64,000 bases of DNA, from the NCBI RefSeq assembly GCF_900106045.1, contig NZ_LT629802.1, positions 2,294,001 to 2,358,000 of the forward strand, read 5' to 3'. Each line of letters starts with the position of its first letter. Position 1 is the first letter of the stretch. The notes below the pieces were generated by a model. It saw only the letters and a program-made list of their open reading frames with translations, ran no database searches and was not told the origin of the DNA. Below, one piece after another: positions 7,971 through 16,217 of this stretch. The position numbers were made by a program, and so were the translations under genes. This DNA comes from Pseudomonas mucidolens. GTDB taxonomy: Bacteria > Pseudomonadota > Gammaproteobacteria > Pseudomonadales > Pseudomonadaceae.

Positions 7971-8637
7971 GATGCGTTGAAGGAGGGGCGTAACGGACGG
8001 TCTGACCCGCCTGCATCACTCGCCATGCCAGCGGCTGGCCGCGTCGATGGCCGACGATGCAACGATGCTGGGTCAGCTCTTCCAGGGTTTGCGGGGTGCC
8101 GAAGCGCGCAAGGTAGTCAGGGGAGGCGCAGACGGCCCAGCGTTGGCGGGTCAATCGTCGCGCTACCAGGCCGCTGGTGTCCTGCAGTTCGCCGAACCGT
8201 ACCAACAAATCGATACCCTCTTCGAACGGGTCCACCAGATGATCGGAAAACGTCAGGCTCAATTGCAGCGCCGGGTATTTATTGGCGATCTCAAACAGCA
8301 GTGGGGCGACGACCCGCCGTCCGAAGGCCACCGGGATATCAACCCGCAAACGGCCAGAAGGTTCACCACCACCTGGCCCCAGCCCGCTTTCAGCGGTGCC
8401 GATTTCCTCCAAGGCCGTGGAGCACGCGACGAAGTAGGCCTCACCATCGGCGGTGAGAGATATCCGTCGCGTCGTGCGATGAAACAACTGCGTGCCCAAA
8501 CGCTCTTCCAAACGCGCAATGGCCTTGCCTACGGCAGATTTTGACAGTCCCAAGCGATCTGCTGCCTGGGTAAAACTGGACGAGCGCGCCGCCACAACGA
8601 AGGTGATGACGCCCTGAAAGGAGTCGATAGGTACCAT
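7735..8637 (-). CDS. LysR-family transcriptional regulator
   Basis: 300 aa. The N-terminal winged helix-turn-helix is clear (SSSFTQAADRLGLSKSAVGK, then ARLEERLGTQLFHRTTRR) and the rest is a typical periplasmic-binding-like effector domain (FGRRVVAPLL, ISLTFSD-like strands). It is divergent from the tautomerase, monooxygenase and nitroreductase genes starting at 8787 and probably controls them from the 149-base intergenic region. Its 3' portion lies inside repeat copy 1, and a fragment of the same gene survives in copy 2. The ligand cannot be told from sequence. Confidence 0.9.
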   Translation of the reverse strand: MVPIDSFQGVITFVVAARSSSFTQAADRLGLSKSAVGKAIARLEERLGTQLFHRTTRRISLTADGEAYFVACSTALEEIGTAESGLGPGGGEPSGRLRVDIPVAFGRRVVAPLLFEIANKYPALQLSLTFSDHLVDPFEEGIDLLVRFGELQDTSGLVARRLTRQRWAVCASPDYLARFGTPQTLEELTQHRCIVGHRRGQPLAWRVMQAGQTVRYAPPSTHQIGDGEVMILAAVAGAGLCQMPRSLFQNDIEAGRLVEVLQAYEPEAVDVHAVWPKVSHLRPKVRYVVDELVKLCSHWQ

Positions 8638-8786
8638 GCTGCGCCCACCATTGTAGAATTTAAGTCTATCCAGATTATAGCTTCAGGCCGTTTATCGCCA
8701 CCGTATTCAACAGTACGATGGATTCCAGCAAGGCAACGGTGCACTTCGCGCACCTCCCCATATCAATGTCCTAGAAGGAATACATC

Positions 8787-8984
8787 ATGCCCGTCGTACG
8801 TGTGAGCTGGTTCGAAGGTAAGGAGCATGCGCAGAAATCCGCTGTTGCAGCCGACATCACCGAAAGCATCGTTAAACACACCGGTACCGATGCCAGTCAC
8901 ATTTACGTGATTTTCGAAGACGTAGCCGCATCGGATTGGGCCGGCGCTGGCAAGCTATTCGCCCAAGCCCCCGAAAAATCCTGA
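8787..8984 (+). CDS. 4-oxalocrotonate tautomerase family protein
   Basis: 65 aa. The mature protein would start at Pro-1 (MPVVRVSWFEG), the catalytic base of this superfamily, and the length matches the small hexameric tautomerases. The motif HIYVIFEDV in the second half is also typical. A ribosome binding site (AAGGAATACATC) precedes the ATG. It heads a plus-strand run with an ABM-type monooxygenase and a nitroreductase, a mix typical of quinone or aromatic-aldehyde detoxification under LysR control. The substrate is unknown. Confidence 0.85.
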   Translation: MPVVRVSWFEGKEHAQKSAVAADITESIVKHTGTDASHIYVIFEDVAASDWAGAGKLFAQAPEKS

Positions 8985-9069
8985 CGCCCCGACCTGCACC
9001 GCATGCATCAGCTAATCCAGTGATGCTGCCGTGCAGGTTTTTGTCATCCATCTGCCGGAGACCGCCACC

Positions 9070-9423
9070 ATGCATCCCCATATTTCCTGCCTGTTCTCAC
9101 TTGCGGTAAAACCCACAGAGTTCGCTGAATTCAAAGCACTGATCGCCACAATCGTTGCTGCCACCAAGGCTGAGCCGGGCACACTGGTTTACGAATACAG
9201 CGTCAACGAAGACAACAGTACCGTGCACATCCTTGAGCGTTATAACGTCGATGCCGTGGTAAGCCACGTCGACACCACGTTTGCGCCTTTCGGCCAGCGT
9301 TTCCTGGAGTTGTGCACCGTCACTTGCCTGGTGGTCTACGGCACCCCCGACGCTGAAATCCGCAAGCGCCTGGACCCGTTCGGCGCCGTTTACATGACCC
9401 CATTCGACGGTTTCAGCCGCTGA
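9070..9423 (+). CDS. Antibiotic-biosynthesis-monooxygenase (ABM) domain protein
   Basis: 117 aa from the ATG at 9070, chosen because GGAG lies about ten bases upstream; an in-frame GTG at 9031 would add 13 residues. It shows the ferredoxin-like ABM pattern: FSLAVKPTEFAEFKALIATIV, then EPGTLVYEYSVNED and VHILERY. Such cofactor-free proteins (for example YgiN-type quinol monooxygenases) oxidise quinols or aromatic substrates. It lies between the tautomerase and nitroreductase genes, probably co-transcribed. The C-terminal tail GAVYMTPFDGFSR is not assigned. Confidence 0.8.
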   Translation: MHPHISCLFSLAVKPTEFAEFKALIATIVAATKAEPGTLVYEYSVNEDNSTVHILERYNVDAVVSHVDTTFAPFGQRFLELCTVTCLVVYGTPDAEIRKRLDPFGAVYMTPFDGFSR

Positions 9424-9492
9424 ATTGAAACAAGCGCAGGTTCAACAGTGACTAACGTGCCCTGCCTATCCTTATCCCGCACAGAGATCACC

Positions 9493-10107
9493 ATGTCCGC
9501 TATCGCTGAAGTTATTAAGTCTCGCGTCTCCGCCAACAGCTACGACACTGAACGTTCACTGACGATCGCTCAGATCACCGCGTTGGTCGACTTGGCTACG
9601 CACGCTCCGTCCGCCTTCAACCTGCAAAACTGGAAGTTCCTAGCCGTAGACAGCATCCAAGCCAAGGCGCGCTTGTTGCCATTGGCATTCGGTCAGCAAA
9701 AGGTCGTGGACGCCGCTGTGACGTTTATTGTCTGCGGCACCCTGAACCCGCATCTAACTTTGCCCGATGCATTGAAGCCGACCCTGGATGCCGGAATCAT
9801 TGACCAGTCCGTCTATGACATGTGGGTGGGCGCGGCTCAAGGCATGTACAAGGAAAACGCTCAATTGCAGCGCGACGAAGCCATCCGCTCTGGCTCACTA
9901 GCCGCGATGACCCTGATGTTGGCCGCCAAGGGCCAAGGCCTGGTTTCGACGCCGATGATCGGGTTCGATCAAGTTGCAGTGGCCAAGGAGTTTGGGCTGT
10001 CGGATGAAGAAGTGCCGGTGATGTTGATCACGGTTGGCTACCCGGGTGTGGCCAACTGGCCCCAGAAACCGCGTAAAGAAGTAAGCAACGTATTGCAGTT
10101 CGTTTAG
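9493..10107 (+). CDS. Nitroreductase family protein (FMN-dependent NAD(P)H oxidoreductase)
   Basis: 204 aa from the ATG at 9493 (MSAIAEVIKSRVSAN). Family hallmarks: the opening helix with SRVSANSYD, the FMN-contact segment LATHAPSAFNLQNWKF, and a C-terminal EVPVMLITVGYPG strand. The closest style is the MhqN-like quinone/nitro reductases. A longer frame from 9448 lacks a ribosome binding site. Third gene of the tautomerase/ABM/nitroreductase set, and probably part of one detoxification response. Confidence 0.85.
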   Translation: MSAIAEVIKSRVSANSYDTERSLTIAQITALVDLATHAPSAFNLQNWKFLAVDSIQAKARLLPLAFGQQKVVDAAVTFIVCGTLNPHLTLPDALKPTLDAGIIDQSVYDMWVGAAQGMYKENAQLQRDEAIRSGSLAAMTLMLAAKGQGLVSTPMIGFDQVAVAKEFGLSDEEVPVMLITVGYPGVANWPQKPRKEVSNVLQFV

Positions 10108-10316
10108 CGCTTGTCGCTCTTTCTAGTGATGAGCTCGGCTTACTTTATTTGCGGCGTGTTTCGGCGCTATTTATCCGAGACAAACAGTTCGATCCTCAAA
10201 CGCAGTAATTGACGCTTTCGCGCAGCGACGGAGGTGCTGCCGCTGGTAGCCGATGCCGCTTCTAAAAATTGAGGCTGCCCCCCTGGCATCTGGAATGGAC
10301 CTGATGTGAACCTCGA

Positions 10317-10727
10317 TCAAGAGGCCACTTGGCAAACGGCTTCCAAATTCACGCCATCAGGTGTCAGCACATAAGCGGCGTAGTAATCGGCGTGGTAGTG
10401 CGGCCTGATGCCCGGCGGCCCATTGTCCCGCCCGCCGGCAGCAATGCCGGCCGCGTGGAAAGCATCAACCGACTCACGACTTGGGGCGATCAGTGCTATA
10501 TGCACCCCGTGACTGGCGACAGACGCGTCATGCAACCAGAAGAAAGGCTTTCCTCCAGAACCAAACCCCAGCCGTCGAGGCTTCAGCCCTGTCGGATTCG
10601 CCTCGATACTCATCACCAGGGTAATCCCTAACGGCCTGAGCACTGGTTCGTAGAAGGCTTGAGAATACGAGGTGTCCGAAACAGCGATGCCCATATGATC
10701 TATTGCCGAACCAGTAAAGTCGCTCAT
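10317..10727 (-). CDS. VOC (glyoxalase/bleomycin-resistance) family protein
   Basis: 136 aa from the ATG at 10727, preceded by AAGGAG at good spacing. The paired beta-alpha-beta-beta-beta pattern is visible: IDHMGIAVSDTSYSQAFYEP, then FFWLHDAS, HIALIAPSRESVDAFHAA, and the second metal-side strand DYYAAYVLTPDGVNLEAV. A close relative sits at 17189-17590 (shared PGxRxHYxxDYYAA and VLxPDG). It lies 78 bases downstream of the SDR at 10806 and is probably in the same TetR-controlled unit. Confidence 0.85.
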   Translation of the reverse strand: MSDFTGSAIDHMGIAVSDTSYSQAFYEPVLRPLGITLVMSIEANPTGLKPRRLGFGSGGKPFFWLHDASVASHGVHIALIAPSRESVDAFHAAGIAAGGRDNGPPGIRPHYHADYYAAYVLTPDGVNLEAVCQVAS

Positions 10728-10805
10728 TAGGTAACTCCTTGATGGCCGATTCATCGGCAGCAAATACAGCTTTTTAACGACAGGGGAGGTCTGCTCCGTA
10801 CCCGC

Positions 10806-11546
10806 CTAGACCTGAGATGCACCACCATCGGCGAACAGTTCGGCGCCATTGACGTAGCTCGACGCATCACTTGCAAGGAACAGCGCGGCCTGGCCGATCT
10901 CGTGGGCCTGACCGATACGACCAAGCGTGCTCTTCTCGCTGAGAACATCGATGATCTGCTGTGCGTTCTCGCCCAGTACATCGCGCAGAGATTGGGTGTT
11001 CACCGGGCCTGGGCTGAGCAGGTTGATGCGAACGCCAGAGCCCTTGATATCCAGGATCCAGCTGCGCACCAGCGCCCGTAGCGCTGCCTTGGTAGCCCCG
11101 TAGACACCGAGGCCGGGGCCAGGATTGATGGATGCGGTCGAGCCAATGATGACGATACTGCTCCCCTTGGCCATTAAAGGTAGCGCACCCTGCACCGTGA
11201 AAATCGTGCCCTTGACGTTGGTTGTGAACAGCTTATCGAAGCCTGCGACGGTGATTGCTCCCAAGGGCTCGACTGCACCTGTCCCAGCGTTGGCAATCAG
11301 CACGTCAATACGGCCATGGACCGTCTGTATGTGACCGAATAGCGCGTCAAGGTCGGCGGGGTCCGAAATGTCTGCGCATACGGTAGACGCGTTTGCACCG
11401 AGGCGGCTCACGGCATCGTCGAGTTGGGCCTGGCGACGCCCGGTTATGATCAAAGTGGCACCTTGGTTGACGAACGCTTCTGCAATCGCGAAGCCAAGGC
11501 CCGAAGAGCCACCGGTTACCAAAACGACTTTATTGTTGAACAGCAT
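10806..11546 (-). CDS. Short-chain dehydrogenase/reductase, TetR-linked
   Basis: 246 aa from the ATG at 11546, which has GGAGGTG eight bases upstream. Classical SDR features are present: TGGSSGLG cofactor loop near the N-terminus, NAG (IANAGTG), catalytic Ser (IIGSTASI) and YGATKAA supplying Tyr and Lys, then LSPGPVNT. It is clearly paralogous to the SDR at 13537 and to the broken one at 28578. It is divergent from the TetR gene, with three operator-like repeats between them. Confidence 0.9.
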   Translation of the reverse strand: MLFNNKVVLVTGGSSGLGFAIAEAFVNQGATLIITGRRQAQLDDAVSRLGANASTVCADISDPADLDALFGHIQTVHGRIDVLIANAGTGAVEPLGAITVAGFDKLFTTNVKGTIFTVQGALPLMAKGSSIVIIGSTASINPGPGLGVYGATKAALRALVRSWILDIKGSGVRINLLSPGPVNTQSLRDVLGENAQQIIDVLSEKSTLGRIGQAHEIGQAALFLASDASSYVNGAELFADGGASQV

Positions 11547-11570
11547 GAGAAACACCTCCAGGAATTTATG

Positions 11571-11584
11571 TAGCGAACACTATA
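11571..11584. promoter_or_regulatory. TetR operator-like repeat 1
   Basis: TAGCGAACACTATA, immediately upstream of the SDR ribosome binding site. It matches the sequence at 11612-11625 (TAGCGACCACTATA) at all but one base and matches the perfect palindrome at 11659 in its core, pattern TAGYG-N2-CRCTA. Confidence 0.6.
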
Positions 11585-11611
11585 TAGATTTGCGCCCACC
11601 CACAAGTTTTT

Positions 11612-11625
11612 TAGCGACCACTATA
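11612..11625. promoter_or_regulatory. TetR operator-like repeat 2
   Basis: TAGCGACCACTATA, centred about 41 bases from repeat 1 and 49 from repeat 3, in the middle of the SDR/TetR divergent region. The near-palindromic core is TAGCG-AC-CACTA. Confidence 0.65.
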
Positions 11626-11658
11626 TAAAAAGACCTGCACGCGGCGATTGATATACGT

Positions 11659-11674
11659 TGTAGCGGTCGCTACA
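11659..11674. promoter_or_regulatory. TetR operator-like repeat 3, perfect inverted repeat
   Basis: TGTAGCG-GT-CGCTACA, 7-bp perfect arms with a two-base spacer, 22 bases before the TetR start codon. Its placement suits autorepression. Confidence 0.7.
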
Positions 11675-11696
11675 GTCGCCGTATCGACTCAGCGAG

Positions 11697-12362
11697 ATGA
11701 CCATGAACGAAAACAACCGGCAGCGCCGTCCCGCCTTCGACCGCGAGCAAGGGATAGCCATCGCTCAGGCATTGTTTCATCAACACGGTTTTGACGCCGT
11801 GAGCCTGTCCGATCTGACCAATGCCATGAACATCAAACCCCCGAGCTTTTATGCCGCCTACGGTAGCAAGGCAGAGCTCTTCGAGCGGGCGATGCGTCGT
11901 TACGCCGGTGAAAGCGCGCTTCCTTTAGACAGACTTCTGGCGCCGGATCGAGCTCCTGCTCAAGCGCTGACTGCCCTGTTGGTTAGCGCTGCGACGCAAT
12001 ACGGACGAGATAAAACCTTGCGTGGATGCTTGATCACCGAGGGCATGCGGGCGGACGACCCGATTGCCCGAAAGATGGCAGAGACATTGGGTGATGCCGC
12101 GATTCAGACGATCCGTCGTTATCTCGACCAGGTTTGCCCGCAAGCCGCGCAGACGCTGGCCGACTACGTGCTGATTACCCTGCGGGGCCTATCCGCCGCA
12201 GCATGCAGTGGCCTGTCTCGAAAACGCTTGATGGAAGTAGCCCAAGTTGCCAGCAAAGCAATTTCTCTGGTATTGGCAGAACACGAGCCACCGCAGACTT
12301 CTGAGCCACTCAGTACTGCGCATCTTCCAAAAAGCTTCGACTCCGGGCATTCGTCGGCTTGA
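11697..12362 (+). CDS. TetR/AcrR-family repressor
   Basis: 221 aa. The N-terminal helix-turn-helix is clear: FDREQGIAIAQALFHQHGFDAVSLSDLTNAMNI is split by the turn, followed by KPPSFYAAYGSKAELF. The C-terminal ligand domain has the form common to regulators of SDR and detoxification genes (TLRGCLITEG, LADYVLITLRGLS). A second ATG six bases downstream (11703) is a possible start. It is divergent from the SDR/VOC pair at 10317-11546, and three operator-like repeats occupy the shared intergenic region. Confidence 0.9.
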   Translation: MTMNENNRQRRPAFDREQGIAIAQALFHQHGFDAVSLSDLTNAMNIKPPSFYAAYGSKAELFERAMRRYAGESALPLDRLLAPDRAPAQALTALLVSAATQYGRDKTLRGCLITEGMRADDPIARKMAETLGDAAIQTIRRYLDQVCPQAAQTLADYVLITLRGLSAAACSGLSRKRLMEVAQVASKAISLVLAEHEPPQTSEPLSTAHLPKSFDSGHSSA

Positions 12363-12467
12363 ACAACGCTCATAGACGCCAAACGGCCTTTGATACGAAA
12401 GATTGAGGCAACGCAGCGTTAACCGTCAGGTTAATTTCGACCCTCCCCCCCTTCATGGAGCGCAGCC

Positions 12468-13376
12468 TTGGATCAACTTCTCGCCATACGGGTCTTCATC
12501 CGAATTGCGGACGCTCGCTCATTTGCGAAAGCCGCCGATTCGCTGAACATACCCCGCTCCTCCGTCAGTAAACTGCTCCAGGATCTGGAACAGCACCTGG
12601 GTACCAAGCTGGTCGAGCGCAGCACCCGTTCATTCACCATCACACAGGCAGGTGAAGTCTACAGGGAGCAAGCCTTGAATCTGCTGGCGGGCCTGGACGA
12701 GATGGATCTCACCGCTCGGCAAACGCGAGCGAGCCCCCATGGCCGACTTCGTGTGGACATAGGTTCATCACTGGCCAACCTGGTGATCATCCCGGCGCTT
12801 GCGCAATTTCGCGCGCGCTATCCTGACCTGGAACTGATGCTCGGAGTCAGTGATCGTCCTGCCGATCTCATCGGCGATGGCGTCGACTGCGTGATTCGCG
12901 GCGGCGCGTTACCAGACAGCTCGCTGATCGCACGCCATCTCTGCAACGCGGACTTCGTCACTTGTGCCACACCTGATTATCTATCTTCTTTTGGTTCTCC
13001 TGCCCATCCACAGGAGCTTGAGCAGAACCACCGTACGATTCGCTATTTTTTTTCAAACACGGGTAAGACGCTGCCTCTTCACTTCGCCAAAGACAGTGAG
13101 AGATACGAAGTGAATGGCCAGCCTGGCATCAGCGTGAGCGAGAGCACGGCCCTGACCGAAGCGGTACTGACCGGGATGGGTATCGGGCAAATTTTCAGTT
13201 TTAGTGCGCGTGCGCATATCGCTGCCGGACGCCTGGTGCCGATCCTGAAGGAATGGACCCCGCCTTCCCATCCGCTCCAACTGGTCTACCCGGCAGCGCG
13301 TCATCCCAGTGCAAAATTGCGCGTTTTTATTGACTGGGCAGTAGAGCTGTTCAGCAAGGAGAATTTTAAAAATTGA
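12468..13376 (+). CDS. LysR-family transcriptional regulator
   Basis: 302 aa from a TTG start at 12468 (the family's usual MDQLLAIRVFIRIAD opening), with GGAG nine bases upstream; no ATG fits. The helix-turn-helix is SFAKAADSLNIPRSSVSKL. The effector-binding domain follows the CrgA/YafC-type layout (HGRLRVDIGSSLANLVIIP). It lies 160 bases upstream of the SDR at 13537 in the same orientation, which it may control. Confidence 0.88.
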   Translation: MDQLLAIRVFIRIADARSFAKAADSLNIPRSSVSKLLQDLEQHLGTKLVERSTRSFTITQAGEVYREQALNLLAGLDEMDLTARQTRASPHGRLRVDIGSSLANLVIIPALAQFRARYPDLELMLGVSDRPADLIGDGVDCVIRGGALPDSSLIARHLCNADFVTCATPDYLSSFGSPAHPQELEQNHRTIRYFFSNTGKTLPLHFAKDSERYEVNGQPGISVSESTALTEAVLTGMGIGQIFSFSARAHIAAGRLVPILKEWTPPSHPLQLVYPAARHPSAKLRVFIDWAVELFSKENFKN

Positions 13377-13536
13377 AGCGCTGGACAGCGCATTCAGCAC
13401 AGTGTAGATCGATTATCCATGCGCGTGGATTGAGACTCCACCCCGGCGGGCTTCTGAGGTCGATCACCCCGCTCTAGACTCGCCTTCAGTTGCTGACCTG
13501 AACCCTTCAGGTCAGGCTCTTTAGGCGCTGGGAACA

Positions 13537-14295
13537 ATGATCTCCGACAGACTCGACGACAAAATCGCACTCATCACTGGCGCTACCAGCGGCATCGGCC
13601 TGGCCACCGCCAAACTGTTTGCAGCGCAAGGCGCGCGTGTCTACATCACCGGGCGCACCCTCCACGCATTAAAGACAGCACAGGATGAAATCGGCGGCAA
13701 CGTGACGTGTATCCAGGCTGACTCGACGCTGATTGCAGACCTTGATCACGTATTCGAACGGATCAAGACCGAGGCAGGCCGTATTGATGTGCTGTATGCG
13801 AACGCAGGGGGCGGCACGCTGCTGCCCCTGGGTCAGATCACCGAGCAGCAGGTCGACGACACGTTCGGATTGAACGTCAAAGCGCTGATTTTTACCGTCC
13901 AGAAAGCGCTGCCACTCCTGGTCTCAGGCTCATCCGTGATCCTGGCGGGGTCAAGCGCCAGCATCGCAGGCACCGCTGCGTTCAGCGTTTATGCTGCATC
14001 CAAGGCGGCGGTTCGCAACCTGGCGCGTAGCTGGATTCTTGACCTCAAAGGCACAGGCATTCGGGTCAATGTACTGAGCCCGGGGCCCGTCCACACGCCT
14101 GCACTGTTGGCCTATGCAGGTGATGATCCTGCACATCAGCAAGGTATGCTTGACCACCTCGGCACCCTCGTCCCGATGGGGCGAGTCGGTGAAGCCGATG
14201 AAATCGCCAAAGCCGCGCTGTTCCTCGGCAGTGACGACTCAAGCTTCGTCAATGGCGCCGAAATTTTTGCAGACGGCGGCATGGCCCAAGTCTGA
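13537..14295 (+). CDS. Short-chain dehydrogenase/reductase
   Basis: 252 aa. Cofactor loop TGATSGIG, NAG motif (YANAGGG), Ser in LAGSSASI, and catalytic YAASKAA are all present, as is the PG motif LSPGPVHT. It is a close paralog of the SDR at 10806 (shared FTVQxALPL, SWILDxKG, VNGAEIFADGG). A strong bidirectional hairpin follows 17 bases after the stop. Paired with the LysR gene upstream. Confidence 0.9.
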   Translation: MISDRLDDKIALITGATSGIGLATAKLFAAQGARVYITGRTLHALKTAQDEIGGNVTCIQADSTLIADLDHVFERIKTEAGRIDVLYANAGGGTLLPLGQITEQQVDDTFGLNVKALIFTVQKALPLLVSGSSVILAGSSASIAGTAAFSVYAASKAAVRNLARSWILDLKGTGIRVNVLSPGPVHTPALLAYAGDDPAHQQGMLDHLGTLVPMGRVGEADEIAKAALFLGSDDSSFVNGAEIFADGGMAQV

Positions 14296-14311
14296 TTCGC
14301 CCAGTTACAAG

Positions 14312-14345
14312 CACGCCCCCGTTGCTCAATGGTAACGGGGGCGTG
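14312..14345. terminator. Bidirectional terminator between convergent SDR genes
   Basis: Perfect 12-bp stem (CACGCCCCCGTT at 14312-14323, AACGGGGGCGTG at 14334-14345) with a 10-base loop, followed by a T-rich stretch. It separates the plus-strand SDR ending at 14295 from the minus-strand SDR ending at 14367. Confidence 0.85.
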
Positions 14346-14366
14346 TGTTTGGTTGGTTCAGTGGGG

Positions 14367-15116
14367 TCAGTAGCCCACACCACGAACACCGCCTGAAGCC
14401 CGGATGGATTCACCTGTCACCCAATGCGAATCCTGCGATGCCAGAAACACGGCCAAGGGTGCGATATCTTCCGGCTCACCGAAGCGACCTAGCGGAGTGC
14501 CCGCGATGAGCTTTTCACCAAATTCACCGGCAAAATTTCCGTCAGTCGCCGGCGTGTTCGTGTGCCCTGGCAGGATCGAGTTGACCCGGATGCCACGCGC
14601 GCCCAGCTCCCTGGCCAGTGCAAAGGTGAAGGTATCGACCGCGCCCTTGGTCGCCGAGTAAACACTCGAAGCCAGGTAGGGATCGGTGCTGAGAATCGAA
14701 CTGATATTGATGATGCTGCCTGTCGGCCCCAACAGCTTGACGGCCTCGCGTACAGCCAGAAGGTAGCCCAACACGTTCAGGTTGAACTGCTTGTGGAAGG
14801 CTTCTTCAGTCAGGTCATCGATCATCTGGAACACCGCGACACCGGCATTGTTAACCAGCACATCCAGGGTGCCATACTCAATCCGGATCGTTTCGAACAG
14901 TCGCACCACATCTGTTGCCAGGCTCATGTCTGCCTGGACAGCAAAAGCGCGACCGCCACGCTCTGCGATCTGCGCAACGACTGCCTCCGCGTCGGACTTG
15001 CTGGAGGCGTAGTTGACGATGACTGTTGCGCCCTCTGCGGCCAAAGCCTTGGCGATCCCGGCGCCTATGCCTTTGGACGCACCCGTGACCACCGCTATTT
15101 TTCCTTCGAGTTTCAT
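14367..15116 (-). CDS. Short-chain dehydrogenase (FabG-like), AraC-linked
   Basis: 249 aa from the ATG at 15116 (MKLEGKIAVVTGASKGIG), preceded by AAAGGTCAG; a longer frame to 15203 has no family match upstream. Active-site residues are complete: NNAG, S in NISSILS, and YSATKGA. The C-terminal HWVTGESIRASGG is typical of 3-oxoacyl-ACP-reductase-like SDRs. It is divergent from the AraC regulator at 15309, a layout repeated at 17609/18458. Confidence 0.9.
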   Translation of the reverse strand: MKLEGKIAVVTGASKGIGAGIAKALAAEGATVIVNYASSKSDAEAVVAQIAERGGRAFAVQADMSLATDVVRLFETIRIEYGTLDVLVNNAGVAVFQMIDDLTEEAFHKQFNLNVLGYLLAVREAVKLLGPTGSIINISSILSTDPYLASSVYSATKGAVDTFTFALARELGARGIRVNSILPGHTNTPATDGNFAGEFGEKLIAGTPLGRFGEPEDIAPLAVFLASQDSHWVTGESIRASGGVRGVGY

Positions 15117-15308
15117 AAACTGACCTTTGATATGACGTGATATGAGGCTTGCTTGCAGTCGGGGCTTGCATGACCGCTGGTGCAACGAGCCGCGTGTCAT
15201 CAATATTCAGCGATTGAACGATCAGACGTTTGCCGGTTATTCGCTCATCCTTGCCTATTCTTCTCAGCTGGCTTGCCACGCACCTGGATTTAGCTCACGG
15301 TGGCAGGC

Positions 15309-16190
15309 ATGAAAAAATCACTGGCAGAACTGCGCAGCATCGTGATGCGCGCACAAGACAAGTGGACCGAAACCGGATTACCCCGCGTGGCCATGGTCCG
15401 GGCAGAGGCCTGTGCGGATCAGGTCTATCAGCCGATGTTGCATCTGGTGCTCCAAGGCACCAAGACCCTGTCGATCGGCGCGGACGTTTCCAGATACACC
15501 GAGGGCACCTATTTTCTGGTGCCCGTCGATGTGCCCGCGACGGGCCAGGTACACGCCGACACCCTGGATCAGCCTTATCTTGCCGTCAGCCTGACCCTGG
15601 ATCCCGATGTAATCGCTACGTTGCTGATGGACGAGGGCAAGGCGCCGAGGGCGGCGCAAAACGCTTGTTTTGAGGGCGTGTACGCGCCCGCTGAAATGAT
15701 GGATGCATGGTTACGCATGATGCGACTCATGGATCGCCCAAATGAGGTCGCGATACTGGCGCCGATGATCGAACGCGAAATTTTGTTGCGCGCGCTACAA
15801 GGACCACTGGGTAATATTCTGCGCGACGTTGCACGACCTGATGGCCGAATGACGCAGATCCGCCGGGTTACCCAGTGGATCCGGGAGCATTACGCAGAGC
15901 CTTTTCGCGTCGAGCCACTGGCGCAAATGTCAGACATGAGCGTTGCCGCCTTCTATCGGCACTTTAAATCCGTGACCGCCATGACACCGATTCAGTACCA
16001 GAAGCGCCTGCGCTTGCTAAGGGCGCGCTGGCTGCTGCTGTTCGATACGCTGGACGCGACGTCCATCGCTTATGCCGTAGGCTACGAAAGCGCCTCCCAA
16101 TTCAACCGGGAGTATTCACGCCTGTTCGGTCTGCCTCCGGCACGGGACGCGGCCAGATTCAGGACGCCCGCCCCAACCCAGCATGTATAA
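15309..16190 (+). CDS. AraC-family regulator (AraC_N type)
   Basis: 293 aa from the ATG at 15309, with an in-frame GTG three codons earlier. The N-terminal part (TGLPRVAMVRAEA, MLHLVLQGTKTLSIG) fits the cupin-like AraC_N domain of regulators in stress/SDR cassettes. The C-terminal double helix-turn-helix is clear (ALAQMSDMSVAAFYRHFK is preceded by RVEP; then AYAVGYESASQFNREYSRLFG). It is a paralog of the regulators at 18458 and 21016. It probably activates the divergent SDR. Confidence 0.88.
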   Translation: MKKSLAELRSIVMRAQDKWTETGLPRVAMVRAEACADQVYQPMLHLVLQGTKTLSIGADVSRYTEGTYFLVPVDVPATGQVHADTLDQPYLAVSLTLDPDVIATLLMDEGKAPRAAQNACFEGVYAPAEMMDAWLRMMRLMDRPNEVAILAPMIEREILLRALQGPLGNILRDVARPDGRMTQIRRVTQWIREHYAEPFRVEPLAQMSDMSVAAFYRHFKSVTAMTPIQYQKRLRLLRARWLLLFDTLDATSIAYAVGYESASQFNREYSRLFGLPPARDAARFRTPAPTQHV

Positions 16191-16217
16191 CAGCCTCTTG
16201 AACAGCCAACACTCACC

